Positions 37,495 through 46,591 of a stretch of 64,000 nt of DNA are shown here, piece after piece. The notes beneath the pieces are model-generated. The model made no database searches. It saw only the letters and a list, made by a program, of their open reading frames with translations, and was not told where the DNA came from. The DNA comes from Cognatishimia activa (GTDB lineage Bacteria > Pseudomonadota > Alphaproteobacteria > Rhodobacterales > Rhodobacteraceae), in assembly GCF_026016445.1 (NCBI RefSeq), contig NZ_CP096147.1, positions 1,834,501 to 1,898,500 of the forward strand. Direction: 5' to 3'. Position 1 is the stretch's first letter. Every line of letters begins with the position of its first letter. The position numbers and the translations under genes are program-made.

Positions 37495-38544
37495 TTAACG
37501 CGAAATCATCTCAAGATATTTGTCAGACAACCAATCGCCTTCACGCAGATGAATTGCTGTTTGAGTACGAATGGCATTCCCAGTGGTGCTAATGGCTGCA
37601 AATTCTTCATCCGTCAGATCCATTGTCTCGCGCTTGGCAACTGGGGCCACGCCGAGATTGCGGGCCAGTTTTGCCTGGATGTCTGGACGGATCATATAGT
37701 TGATGAATTGCTCTGCCGCATCGATGTTCTTGGAGTCACGAGGTACAATCCAATAGGCGTCTCCAAGAATGCCACCCTCTTGCGGGAAAGTAGATGTCAC
37801 CGGGCGCCCGTCCGCTGCGGAAAGCATGGTTACGTCATGGTAGTACAGGCCACCTGCAAGCTCTCCCGCTTCAAGACTTTGCTGGAATTGACCTTCATCA
37901 CGATACCAGAGCTGCACCTGAGGCTTTAGCTCTGCGATTTTCGCGATGATCTGCTCCAGACCCTCGCGGGTTTCCATGGTGTCATACCCGTCAAAGAAGG
38001 TCAGAGCTGTGGCTTCAATCAGACCGCTGTTGGAGTTTGAGGTCAGTCCAAGCTTTCCATCCCAATCACGTGTCCATAGATCAGCCCACGAAGTGGGCGC
38101 ATCTGGGGCTGCGTCGGTATTTGTGACAAAAGTCGTAAACCAAGTCAGCGCTCCGACGGCATTCAGGGCGCCATCTTCACTTTCTTTGGTGAACCCATCC
38201 AGCAGCGTTGCCGTGTTGGGGATATCTGCGGCATCAAGATTGGCCCAAAGACCGATTGATTGACCACGGATGAAAACCTCATCGGCCACCAGCGACAGAT
38301 CCGCAGGCGCCTTTTTGGCGCGCGCCGCATTTGTCAGCTGTGTCAGCCATGCTTGGTCAGCTGGCTGCGCAATGGAGCGCACTTCAATTCCGGTTTCCTC
38401 TGTAAATCCAGGATAAATCGCGGATTTCAGTGTTTCTTCAAAAAATCCGCCCCATGCACTGACGGTGATTTCCTCCGCAGAAGAGTTAGAAACCATTGCT
38501 GTTGCCAACCCCGCCGCGATAGCAAGTGTTTTGACTGAATTCAT
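37495..38544 (-). CDS. ABC transporter solute-binding protein, PotD/PotF-like
   Basis: 349 residues from the ATG at 38544; the longer open frame upstream has no signal. Signal peptide 1-23 ends in SSA. The mature part is a family 1/PotD-type fold (ITVSAWGGFFEETLKSAIYPGF, TSWADLWTRDWDGKLGL, YWIVPRDSKNIDAAEQFINYMI). The DUF917 gene in the operon suggests a ligand other than plain polyamines. It is the first gene of the operon, facing a divergent LysR gene across a region with direct repeats. Confidence 0.9.
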   Translation of the reverse strand: MNSVKTLAIAAGLATAMVSNSSAEEITVSAWGGFFEETLKSAIYPGFTEETGIEVRSIAQPADQAWLTQLTNAARAKKAPADLSLVADEVFIRGQSIGLWANLDAADIPNTATLLDGFTKESEDGALNAVGALTWFTTFVTNTDAAPDAPTSWADLWTRDWDGKLGLTSNSNSGLIEATALTFFDGYDTMETREGLEQIIAKIAELKPQVQLWYRDEGQFQQSLEAGELAGGLYYHDVTMLSAADGRPVTSTFPQEGGILGDAYWIVPRDSKNIDAAEQFINYMIRPDIQAKLARNLGVAPVAKRETMDLTDEEFAAISTTGNAIRTQTAIHLREGDWLSDKYLEMISR

Positions 38545-38624
38545 GATTTGAACTCCCTGTGTTTTGCTGGCAAGCAAAAGCGCTAGCTTGCCGTTGATCA
38601 GATTTAGCGTTTCAACAAACCTAT

Positions 38625-38673
38625 GATGCATGCATAATTAGAAACCATATCAATCAGGTGATGTATGCATAAT
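38625..38673. promoter_or_regulatory. Direct repeats GATGYATGCATAAT, probable LysR binding sites
   Basis: Two 14-base copies at 38625-38638 and 38660-38673 differ at one position and are spaced 35 bases apart, close to three helical turns plus. They lie between the divergent PotD-type and LysR genes, so they are likely regulator sites that also overlap the promoters. Confidence 0.5.
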
Positions 38674-38732
38674 CCACACTACATGCTTGCCGAATTCGGC
38701 TTAAGTTTCAAACAGTTCTAACTGGAGACACG

Positions 38733-39650
38733 ATGCGTCTATCCGACATCGATTTGCGTTTGCTACGTGTTTTTAAAGCCGTCGCTGAAACCGGTGGATT
38801 TGTAAAAGCACAAGGACAGCTGGGAATCAGCCAGCCAGCGATCAGCGCGCACATAGCCAATCTCGAACAACGGCTGAACGTGCGACTTTGTAATCGCGGG
38901 CGACAAGGGTTTTCCCTGACGGCTGCTGGCAATGAAGTTTTGGAGGAGACCAATAAGCTCCTGAGTCATCTCGACTCCTACGCTTCAAAGCTGAATGAAA
39001 TCGGTGGAAGAGCGAAGCAGCTTCTCCGGATTGGTGTGGTTGATTGTTTGGTAACAGACGACGCCAACCCGGTGAGCCGTGGAATAGAAGCAATCAATGC
39101 AGCCTTTGACCAACTGCGTATCCGCATCGGGGTATATGATTACCTTGATAACTTGACAGAGCTTCGTGCAGGACGGCTGGATATCGTGGTGGTGGGTACC
39201 ACTTGGGAAGCGCAAGTACCCGAAGATTTGGAAACCCTTCACCTTTATGATGAGACAAGCGGGTTGTTTTGCTCTCCGCAACATCCATGCGGCCAGACAA
39301 CAGACGCCGACACCCAAGAGGCGCATCTAAAAAGCAGCAAAATATCTGCTCATAGCTTTTTGAATAACCCGATTGATGAGAGTCTTGAAATCCATCTGCT
39401 CGAAGAAAATGCGGAAGTCTCTCAGGGAAACATTGAATCAACAACTTATTTGACGCTTGCCGGTACCCACGTGGGGCTCATTCCAAAACATTACGCTGAT
39501 CGCTGGGTGCGAACCGGAAAACTCGTGCCTGTCGCACCCGACCGATACCAAGTTGTCTCGCAAATTCACGCTGTCCGGTTGAGATCTAAGACACCCAATG
39601 ACGTTGCAGATCACATTTGGAAACACCTTAAGATGCAAAGAAAGGCCTAA
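38733..39650 (+). CDS. LysR-family transcriptional regulator
   Basis: 305 residues. The N-terminal helix-turn-helix covers VAETGGFVKAQGQLGISQPAISAHIANLEQ (about 16-45) and the effector domain runs from about 90. It is divergent from the PotDABC-DUF917 operon, which it probably controls through the repeats at 38625-38673. The M14 peptidase gene lies downstream on the same strand after about 150 bases and may belong to the same response. Confidence 0.92.
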   Translation: MRLSDIDLRLLRVFKAVAETGGFVKAQGQLGISQPAISAHIANLEQRLNVRLCNRGRQGFSLTAAGNEVLEETNKLLSHLDSYASKLNEIGGRAKQLLRIGVVDCLVTDDANPVSRGIEAINAAFDQLRIRIGVYDYLDNLTELRAGRLDIVVVGTTWEAQVPEDLETLHLYDETSGLFCSPQHPCGQTTDADTQEAHLKSSKISAHSFLNNPIDESLEIHLLEENAEVSQGNIESTTYLTLAGTHVGLIPKHYADRWVRTGKLVPVAPDRYQVVSQIHAVRLRSKTPNDVADHIWKHLKMQRKA

Positions 39651-39799
39651 GCAGATGTATTTCTGCTGATGATGTTTGGATCACCCAAATTGTCTGTTTC
39701 AGCGTGTGAAAATTTCTTAGCGTGTGCCGACACATCGGATCCGAAGGTTTAGATCCTGATTCATCTAGAACAGCAGTTCTTTATCTGACGGAGGCAAAA

Positions 39800-40933
39800 T
39801 TGTTCGTTGATGCAAATTTTGATGGTGGGAATATCGACCTCGCAGATTGCAGGGAAAACGGAGAAATTGAACTTCGTATCCGTCCAGACTCTGCGTCATC
39901 TCATGCTCAGTGGTTCTATTTTCGCGTATTGGGTGCTGGCGGACAACATTGCAAGTTTTCAATTCTGAATGCCGGAGAAGCCTCATATCCCGAAGCCTGG
40001 ACAGATGGTTCGGTTGTTATGTCACGCAATCAAGTGGACTGGTTCCGAGTGCCGACAACCTATGCGGACGGGTGTTTGACATTCTCCTACAAATGCCCGT
40101 TTGAAGTTCTCTACGTTGCGCTTAGTCCGCCTTATTCTTACGACCGCCACCAAGGCCTGATCAGCAACGCACTGGCCACGGACACCTGTCGTCTCGCCGC
40201 CGTTGTTCAATCTGTCCAAGGCCGGCCAGTCGAGGTCCTGCAGATAGGAGACGCACCTGAAAAGTCACCTGCTGTTTGGGTCATCGCACGACAACACCCT
40301 GGTGAACCAATGGCTGAATGGTTCATGGAAGGCTTAATAGAGCGTCTCCTGTCTTCGCCGGACCCTTTGACAACAAAACTTCGCAAGACACTTCGCTTCT
40401 TTCTCGTTCCAAATATGAACCCTGATGGAAGTATTGCTGGTAATCTGCGCACCAACGCTGCTGGCGTGGACTTAAACCGGGCTTGGGCAGCTCCGGATGA
40501 GCAGGTCAGCCCAGAAGTTGCGGGCGTCATGCACCTGATGAAAGAGCGAGGCGTCGATCTGTTTCTTGATATTCATGGGGACGAAGAGTTCCGGTTTGTG
40601 TTCGCTGCAGGTTGTGAAGGCATTCCCGATTTTTGCGAGCGAATGGCCAAGAATGATCAAAACTTTAGACAAGATTTTCAGAGCGCGAACGCTGATTTTT
40701 TGACCAGAAATGGATACCCTTCCGATCCGCCTGGGGGTGCCGATTTGTCAATCGCTTGCAATCAAATCGGACACAGGTTCAGGTGCTTGTCGATGACTAT
40801 CGAAATGCCGTTCAAAGAGAATGCAGCGAGAGTGAATGATCCAGAAGGTTGGGGTATACGTCACAGCAAAGAACTCGGTGCCGCCATTCTGTATCCAATT
40901 GCGAAAAAGTTTCAGTTGACAGGCACCACATGA
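39800..40933 (+). CDS. M14-family zinc carboxypeptidase, cytosolic carboxypeptidase-like
   Basis: 377 residues from a TTG at 39800, five bases after GGAGG; the frame is open for 26 codons more, but without ATG or ribosome site near. An N-terminal beta-rich domain (1-120), as in M14-6 cytosolic carboxypeptidases, precedes the catalytic domain. Zinc ligands are His166 and Glu169 in RQHPGEP and His259 in DIHGDEE; PNMNPDG and AGVDLNRAW are substrate-side motifs, and Glu335 in TIEMPF is the general base. No signal peptide, so cytoplasmic. Bacterial relatives trim acidic C-terminal residues or act on amides; the true substrate is unknown. Confidence 0.85.
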   Translation: MFVDANFDGGNIDLADCRENGEIELRIRPDSASSHAQWFYFRVLGAGGQHCKFSILNAGEASYPEAWTDGSVVMSRNQVDWFRVPTTYADGCLTFSYKCPFEVLYVALSPPYSYDRHQGLISNALATDTCRLAAVVQSVQGRPVEVLQIGDAPEKSPAVWVIARQHPGEPMAEWFMEGLIERLLSSPDPLTTKLRKTLRFFLVPNMNPDGSIAGNLRTNAAGVDLNRAWAAPDEQVSPEVAGVMHLMKERGVDLFLDIHGDEEFRFVFAAGCEGIPDFCERMAKNDQNFRQDFQSANADFLTRNGYPSDPPGGADLSIACNQIGHRFRCLSMTIEMPFKENAARVNDPEGWGIRHSKELGAAILYPIAKKFQLTGTT

Positions 40934-41112
40934 TCAGTCGCCGGCCTCTGGCCCACAGCTGACATTTCTGCACGTGTCTAAATGTTGCAATGCAGCCCGC
41001 CTAACCGATCATTCGCTGCGCTCGCGCTGTCAAAAGACTTTGGAGTTCATCGCGTTGGCTTTCGCTGCGTCCGCAAATTATGACTTTTGGGTCTTAAGAT
41101 CGACTTGCATTA
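40934..41112. repeat. Intergenic tract with TTCGCTGCG-type repeats
   Basis: Holds CATTCGCTGCG at 41010 and TTTCGCTGCG at 41060 between convergent genes. The arrangement resembles the tracts at 27.9 and 31.9 kb. No gene is supported. Confidence 0.5.
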
Positions 41113-42069
41113 CTAGCTCTTCCTATCAAAGTGACTTCCATCATTCTTTGTGGCAGACCAATTCCAAGCAATGGGCGACTTCCGTTTCAACGCTCCGCTC
41201 AGATGACGCCGCATAAGGTAAGATGCATCCACAATTTCACCGCATTCAAGAAGATTAATAATCTCGAGGTGTTCGCTGCATTGTTCAACAATGCGTTCGC
41301 GGTTGATCTCTGCTCGATATTCCATCAATCGGCGCATTCGGTTCACACGCTGCAACGCCATCAAAAAAAACGGATTGCCGGAAAGCCGAATGAGTTCTTC
41401 GTGGAAATCCGATCCATTTCGCAACAAAACTTCACCTGGAGTTTCCGAAATATCCTTTTCCAACATTCCTGCCTGAGTTCGCTTCAACTCGTCGAGTACT
41501 TTGCGGTCAACTTCGAAGCTAGGTTCCAGCATTGCCGCTGGCTCGATGGCCATGCGAAATTGATAAATCTCGTCGAAAGCTTCGGCAGTCTTAGCAACCG
41601 GTAGAAGTTTCCAGCCATAGCCATCCTTGGGTTCAGCCCAGCCTTCGCGTGTCGCGCGGCTTAGGAGTTCCTGCGTACCTGATTTGGTTAGGCTGTATTT
41701 CTGGCGCAAACTTTGTTCTGTGACGATTTCAGGCAGAACATCTGTCAACCAATCCTCAGCAAATTGTTGATAAACACTTGCGTCTGTGCTCTGATCCTCA
41801 GCGAATTCTTGGATCAGAGAGCGATCAATCTGCTCAGGTACAAAATAACCACGGTTAGGAATTCGTTCCAAAACCTTTGCTTGCTCTAAAGCGATCAAAG
41901 CGTCCCTCACCGGCGTACGGGAAACCTGATAGCTATTCGCAATCGTCTGAGTCCCGATGTGTGATCCTGCCTTTAGCGCCCCACTCAGTATTTCTTGAGC
42001 GACGCGGAGGGCAATCTTGTTGCTTAGATCGGTGGTTCGCAAGTCTCTTACCTCAGCTTTCGTCTTCAA
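41113..42069 (-). CDS. GntR-family regulator with a second winged-helix-like insert
   Basis: 318 residues. The GntR winged helix is at about 15-85 (ILSGALKAGSHIGTQTIANSYQVSRTPVRDALIALE). A second segment of about 55 residues (WLTDVLPEIVTEQSLRQKYSLTKSGTQELLSRATREGW) also looks like a winged helix, and an FCD-like ligand domain follows (about 165-300). The insert makes it longer than ordinary FadR-type proteins (about 240). It is divergent from the tctC-led catabolic operon and is its likely regulator. Confidence 0.88.
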   Translation of the reverse strand: MKTKAEVRDLRTTDLSNKIALRVAQEILSGALKAGSHIGTQTIANSYQVSRTPVRDALIALEQAKVLERIPNRGYFVPEQIDRSLIQEFAEDQSTDASVYQQFAEDWLTDVLPEIVTEQSLRQKYSLTKSGTQELLSRATREGWAEPKDGYGWKLLPVAKTAEAFDEIYQFRMAIEPAAMLEPSFEVDRKVLDELKRTQAGMLEKDISETPGEVLLRNGSDFHEELIRLSGNPFFLMALQRVNRMRRLMEYRAEINRERIVEQCSEHLEIINLLECGEIVDASYLMRRHLSGALKRKSPIAWNWSATKNDGSHFDRKS

Positions 42070-42356
42070 TTTGGCTTAAGCCTAGATTGGTTTTATGCCG
42101 AGATAAGAGCCAAAACTCAACCGAGAAGTTACTTTGGTTATATCAGTAGCAATATCCAAAAACCTCCAAATATTTTTATTTTTCGACATCAAATAATCAC
42201 AAATATCGCTGATTTTATTATAAATCTCTCAATTGCAAGTCATTCAAAATTGGCTTTCTGCGTTTTCATGTGCAATTTAATATTGGCTTTTAGTGTCCCG
42301 ATATGCAAATTTGTCGTGACGAAGAATCGTCTAGCAAAACTGGGAGGAAAATCATT
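42070..42356. promoter_or_regulatory. Divergent promoter region of the GntR gene and the tct operon
   Basis: About 290 AT-rich bases. A pair of direct copies of AATTGGCTTT or ATTGGCTTTT occurs at 42247 and 42281 and could be GntR target half-sites, but no perfect palindrome was found. Confidence 0.35.
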
Positions 42357-43337
42357 TTGTTTAGAAAAATCGCAATCGCTGGTGTTTCCGCGGCCATGAT
42401 GATGGGCGCTACAGGCGCCAATGCTGAATTCAAAGCGGACAGCCCACAATGTATCGCCCCATCGAACCCTGGTGGTGGCTGGGATTTCATCTGCCGCACA
42501 ACAGCGAAGTATCTGTTTGACCTTGGCATCATCGAAGATTCAATGCAGGTCACCAATATGTCCGGTGGCGGCGGTGGTGTTGCCTTCGCTCACGTCACTA
42601 AAGAGCGTGACGACGACAACAACCTGATCGTTGCGGCGTCTATGTCCACCAGCGCTCGTATCGCTCAGGGCATTTATGAAAACGCAACGCAAGACGACGT
42701 CCACTTCCTGGCAACCTTTGGTGCAGAATACGGCGCAATTGCTGTACGCGCTGACTCTCCTTATCAAACACTCGCAGACATGATGGATGACATCCTGAAA
42801 GATCCGCGTTCTGTTGGTATCGCGGGTGGTTCGTCCGTTGGTTCCTTCGACCACATAAAACCGATGCTGGTTGCACGTGAGGCCGGTATGGAAGATGTCA
42901 CCCAGCTGAAATACGTGTCCTTTGACGGTGGCGGGGAAGCGATGACAGGTCTGCTGTCTGGTGCGACCGAAGCACTGTCTGGTGACTTCTCAGAGATGCT
43001 GGGCTTCCTGGAATCCGGCGACATCCGTATTATTGGTATCATGGCGCCTGAGCGTCTGAAGAACTACCCTGATATCCCAACAGCAAAAGAGCTGGGCTAT
43101 GACGTCGTGGGTGCGAACTGGCGTGGTCTCTACATGCCGGCAGGTTCTTCTGATGAAGCGAAAGAGTTCTGGTCCGACGCGATCAAAACTCTGACCGAAG
43201 ATCCGGGTTTCCAAGCAGAACTGGAAGCGGCCGCAATCGCTCCGTTCAACAACTTTGGCGACGACATGTACAACTTCGTAGCGGGCAGCATTGCTGACGT
43301 AGAGAAGCTGTCTCGTGAGATCGGCATCATCAAGTAA
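42357..43337 (+). CDS. tctC: TTT-family solute-binding protein (TctC)
   Basis: 326 residues from a TTG at 42357, nine bases after GGGAGG; no ATG fits the signal peptide. The signal peptide (1-23) ends in ANA. The mature protein has the Bug/TctC fold, with PSNPGGGWDFICRTTAKYL and the later PGFQAELEAAAI-type segment. It captures a carboxylate in the periplasm for the TctA-TctB channel. Codon use is strongly biased, suggesting high expression. A 12-bp hairpin follows before tctB. Confidence 0.9.
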   Translation: MFRKIAIAGVSAAMMMGATGANAEFKADSPQCIAPSNPGGGWDFICRTTAKYLFDLGIIEDSMQVTNMSGGGGGVAFAHVTKERDDDNNLIVAASMSTSARIAQGIYENATQDDVHFLATFGAEYGAIAVRADSPYQTLADMMDDILKDPRSVGIAGGSSVGSFDHIKPMLVAREAGMEDVTQLKYVSFDGGGEAMTGLLSGATEALSGDFSEMLGFLESGDIRIIGIMAPERLKNYPDIPTAKELGYDVVGANWRGLYMPAGSSDEAKEFWSDAIKTLTEDPGFQAELEAAAIAPFNNFGDDMYNFVAGSIADVEKLSREIGIIK

Positions 43338-43358
43338 GCGCAAGCTTTCTGATACTCC

Positions 43359-43387
43359 GGGCTGGTCTGAGAATTTCGGATCAGCCC
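43359..43387 (+). promoter_or_regulatory. Intercistronic hairpin after tctC
   Basis: GGGCTGGTCTGA pairs with TCGGATCAGCCC, with two G-T pairs, around a five-base loop. No T-run follows. As with the peptide systems, it lies between binding-protein and membrane genes and probably favours binding-protein mRNA. Confidence 0.6.
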
Positions 43388-43413
43388 ACACTTATTCTTT
43401 ATTGGAGGCAAAA

Positions 43414-43845
43414 ATGAGTGACCGCATTTTCGGCGGCTTTGGATTGGCGCTGGCCATCTTCTATATTTGGGCCGCTTCCACAATCAAAGACAGCTTCATG
43501 GTTGATGTGGTCGGGCCGCGCGCCTTCCCGTACATCGTTGGCACCATTGTTGGTCTTTGCTCCATCTATTTCATCGTCCGTCCCGACGATGAGCCGGAAT
43601 GGCCTCAAGCACGCGCATTTGCAGAGATTGTTTTCGCAGCGGCGGTAATGTTCGCCTACTGCTTAGCTCTGCCAGAATTCGGCTTCGTAATTTCCACAAT
43701 CTTTGCAACGGCCTACCTGACTTGGCGCCTCGGCACCGCGCCGCTTTGGTCGATAGTTTCAGGCGTTGCGACTTCTGTCGGGATTTACGTTGTTTTCCAC
43801 CTCATCCTCGGCCTTTCTCTGGCTGAAGGTCCATTGGGTTTCTAA
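43414..43845 (+). CDS. tctB: TTT small membrane subunit (TctB)
   Basis: 143 residues with four predicted spans, from an ATG that follows GGAGG. TctB proteins are poorly conserved but this matches in size, hydropathy and position between tctC and tctA. It forms the four-helix partner of TctA in the proton- or sodium-driven tripartite tricarboxylate transporter. Confidence 0.88.
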   Translation: MSDRIFGGFGLALAIFYIWAASTIKDSFMVDVVGPRAFPYIVGTIVGLCSIYFIVRPDDEPEWPQARAFAEIVFAAAVMFAYCLALPEFGFVISTIFATAYLTWRLGTAPLWSIVSGVATSVGIYVVFHLILGLSLAEGPLGF

Positions 43846-43857
43846 AGGACTGAAACT

Positions 43858-45399
43858 ATGGAAATTCTATCACTTCTCGCAGAGGGTTTCGGGGTTGCGT
43901 TAACACCGACGAACCTATTTCTCGCGATTATTGGCTGTTTCTTGGGCACCCTGATGGGCGCGCTTCCAGGACTTGGGCCAGCAAACGGCGTTGCGATCCT
44001 TATCCCGATCGCTTTCTCTTTGGGCCTTGACCCAACTGGTTCTTTGATCCTTCTCGTCAGCGTCTACTACGGCGCGATGTACGGTGGTCGGATCTCCTCG
44101 ATCCTTCTGAACATTCCAGGCGACGAACCCGCGATGATGACCTGCCTTGATGGCTACCCGATGGCACAGCAAGGCAAGGCTGGTGAGGCACTTTCACTTT
44201 CCGGTGTCGCATCCTTCGTTGGAGCGTTCGTGGCAACCTGTGGTCTGGTTCTACTGGCACCACAACTGGTGAAAATCGCGTTGCTATTTGGACCGGCTGA
44301 ATACTTCGTGCTCTTCACTGTAGCCTTCGCAACTCTTGGCGGAATCTCTTCGACGAACCAAGCGAAATCTGCATTTGCTGCGGCGCTGGGTCTTGGTATT
44401 GCCATGATCGGTTCTGACAGCCAAACGGGTTCTCAGCGATTCACCTTTGATCACGTACACCTTTACGATGGCATCGACTTCCTGATTGCGATTGTCGGCC
44501 TGTTTGCCTTGAGCGAGGTGTTCATTTTCCTTGAGCATCATCGTAGCAAACAGGGTGTTGCCCCTAAAGCAGCAACCGTAGGTCGCATTATGCCGGACTT
44601 CGGCATGATCAAACGCTGTATCCCTTCCATGGCACGCGGCACAGGTCTTGGCTTCTTCTCAGGTGTTCTTCCAGGTGCGGGTGCGTCCCTTGGATCCTTC
44701 CTTGCGTACTCCCTTGAGAAACAAGCGGTTGACCGTGATGGCAAGTCCTTCGGAAAAGGTGATCCACGTGGTGTTGCTGCTCCTGAAGCGGGTAACAACG
44801 CAGCATCTGGCGGTGCGCTTGTACCAATGCTCGCGTTGGGTGTTCCGGGTTCCGGTACAACGGCGGTTCTTCTGGCGGTTCTTCTGCAGCTGAACATCAC
44901 GCCGGGCCCGCTGCTGTTCACCAAAAACCCAGACATTGTTTGGGGTCTGATTGCAGCGCTGTTCCTTGCGAATTTCATCCTGCTGGCAATGAACATCCCG
45001 CTGGTTGGCATCTTCACACGCGTTCTGATGGTACCGACACGGATCCTGATGCCAATCGTTGCGATGATTTCCTTCGTCGGCATCTACAGCATCACCGGTT
45101 CATCCTTCGATGTGATGCTGATGGTTGGCTTTGGCATCGCTGGTTGGGTTCTGCGTAAGCTCGATGTTTCGCTGGTTCCTGTGATCCTCGGCATTCTGCT
45201 GGGTAACCAAATGGAAGTGAACCTGCGCCGCGCGATGACAATCTCCGATGGTGATTGGTTCATCCTCGTGGGCAGCCCACTGGCCATCGTTCTCTGGCTG
45301 ATCGCAATTGCTGGTTTCGTGCTGCCGATGCTGATGGGCCGTCGCATGAAGAAGCGCATGGAATCCATGCACGACAACGAAGAATTCGTCGGCGACTGA
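43858..45399 (+). CDS. tctA: TTT large membrane subunit (TctA)
   Basis: 513-residue protein with about 12 spans. The N-terminal LMGALPGLGPANGVAILIPIAF and the mirrored GVLPGAGASLGSFLAYSLEK in the second half form the duplicated TctA motif. Length matches the family (about 500). It starts 12 bases after tctB. Together they import a citrate- or tartrate-like carboxylate, the likely substrate of the enzymes encoded next. Confidence 0.94.
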   Translation: MEILSLLAEGFGVALTPTNLFLAIIGCFLGTLMGALPGLGPANGVAILIPIAFSLGLDPTGSLILLVSVYYGAMYGGRISSILLNIPGDEPAMMTCLDGYPMAQQGKAGEALSLSGVASFVGAFVATCGLVLLAPQLVKIALLFGPAEYFVLFTVAFATLGGISSTNQAKSAFAAALGLGIAMIGSDSQTGSQRFTFDHVHLYDGIDFLIAIVGLFALSEVFIFLEHHRSKQGVAPKAATVGRIMPDFGMIKRCIPSMARGTGLGFFSGVLPGAGASLGSFLAYSLEKQAVDRDGKSFGKGDPRGVAAPEAGNNAASGGALVPMLALGVPGSGTTAVLLAVLLQLNITPGPLLFTKNPDIVWGLIAALFLANFILLAMNIPLVGIFTRVLMVPTRILMPIVAMISFVGIYSITGSSFDVMLMVGFGIAGWVLRKLDVSLVPVILGILLGNQMEVNLRRAMTISDGDWFILVGSPLAIVLWLIAIAGFVLPMLMGRRMKKRMESMHDNEEFVGD

Positions 45400-45415
45400 T
45401 CTCGTCCCAATAATC

Positions 45416-45437
45416 CCGGCCTGCGCTTGTGGGCCGG
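45416..45437 (+). promoter_or_regulatory. Hairpin between tctA and the dehydrogenase gene
   Basis: CCGGCC pairs with GGCCGG around a ten-base loop. No T-run follows. It could be a partial terminator or processing site that separates transport from enzyme expression. Confidence 0.5.
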
Positions 45438-45483
45438 ACCGTTCAAAGACCTGTCACTTGCGTGACAAACTTAGGAGATACAA

Positions 45484-46557
45484 ATGCGTATTATGACCCT
45501 GCCGTGTGACGGCATTGGCCCAGAGATTATGGCTGAAACGCTGAAAGTTGTTGAAGCTGCCAACAAGAAATATGATCTAGGCCTGACTTTCCACGAAGAA
45601 GAGTCCGGCTTCAAAAGTCTCGAAAAGCACGGCATTACCCTGCGGGAAGAGGTTCTGGACCGCGCACGTACAGAATTTGACGGCGTGATCCTGGGCACAC
45701 AGTCCCACATGGACTACCCACCACTGGTCGAAGGCGGTCGTAACGTCTCCGCTGGCTTCCGTATCGGTCTTGACCTCTACGCAAACGTTCGTCCTGCGCG
45801 CACACGCGACTTTATCCCAAATAAAGCGCCTGACATGGATCTGGTGATCATGCGTGAAGCGACTGAAGGCTTCTACCCAGACCGCAACATGTACAAGGGT
45901 GTTGGCGAAATGATGCCAGACTCCGACATGGCGCTGTCCGTTCGCAAAATCACTCGTAACAGCTGCATGCGCATCTGCCGCGAAGGCTTCAAACTGGCGA
46001 TGCAGCGTAAGAAGAAAATCGCAGCGATCCACAAAGCAAACTCCTTCCTGATGACCGATGGTCTGTTCCTGGAATGCTTCCGTGAAGTTGCAAAAGACTA
46101 CCCAGAAGTAGAATGCGAAGAGTTCATCGTTGACGCGTTTGCTGCTCTGCTGGTGCGCAAGCCAGAGGCATATGACGTTGTTGTTGCAACAAACTTCTAC
46201 GGCGACATCCTTTCTGATCTCGCGTCTGAACTGTCTGGTTCTCTGGGTCTTGCGGGCTCCATCAACGCGAACGCAGAAACCGGCCTGTGCTGCGCACAAG
46301 CTCAACATGGCTCCGCCCCTGACATCCAGGGTCAGAACGTTGCAAACCCAACTTCTCTGATCCTGTCTGCGGCAATGATGTTGACATGGCTCGGTGAGCA
46401 GCGTGGCATTCAAAAGCTGCAAGATGCAGGTAACGCAATTACAGCAGCCGTTGATGCGGTGATTGACGATCCAGCAAAGCGCACCCGTGACCTTGGCGGC
46501 TCTGTGAACTGTGATGACTTCGGCACCTTTGTAGCTGAAGCGGTCGCAGCCGCTTGA
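45484..46557 (+). CDS. Isocitrate/isopropylmalate-dehydrogenase-family enzyme (tartrate/malate-like)
   Basis: 357 residues. The N-terminal LPCDGIGPEIMAETL and the later LVIMREATEGFY, VRKITR, HKANSFLMTDGLF and ATNFYGDILSDLASELSGSLGLAGS are the typical motifs of metal- and NAD(P)-dependent 2-hydroxy-acid beta-decarboxylating dehydrogenases. The substrate-loop pattern is neither LeuB- nor Icd-like and fits the tartrate/D-malate group or an unknown member. A GGAG site precedes the ATG. As first enzyme gene after the transporter it probably oxidises the imported acid or its isomer. Confidence 0.87.
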   Translation: MRIMTLPCDGIGPEIMAETLKVVEAANKKYDLGLTFHEEESGFKSLEKHGITLREEVLDRARTEFDGVILGTQSHMDYPPLVEGGRNVSAGFRIGLDLYANVRPARTRDFIPNKAPDMDLVIMREATEGFYPDRNMYKGVGEMMPDSDMALSVRKITRNSCMRICREGFKLAMQRKKKIAAIHKANSFLMTDGLFLECFREVAKDYPEVECEEFIVDAFAALLVRKPEAYDVVVATNFYGDILSDLASELSGSLGLAGSINANAETGLCCAQAQHGSAPDIQGQNVANPTSLILSAAMMLTWLGEQRGIQKLQDAGNAITAAVDAVIDDPAKRTRDLGGSVNCDDFGTFVAEAVAAA

Positions 46558-46566
46558 TATCTCCCT

Positions 46567-46591
46567 TGGTCGGTTCCCTCTTGCCGACCAC
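46567..46591 (+). promoter_or_regulatory. Hairpin between dehydrogenase and racemase-like genes
   Basis: TGGTCGG pairs with CCGACCA around a loop of about ten bases. A competing pairing with the following GGTCGGTCGG is possible. It may tune downstream expression. Confidence 0.45.
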
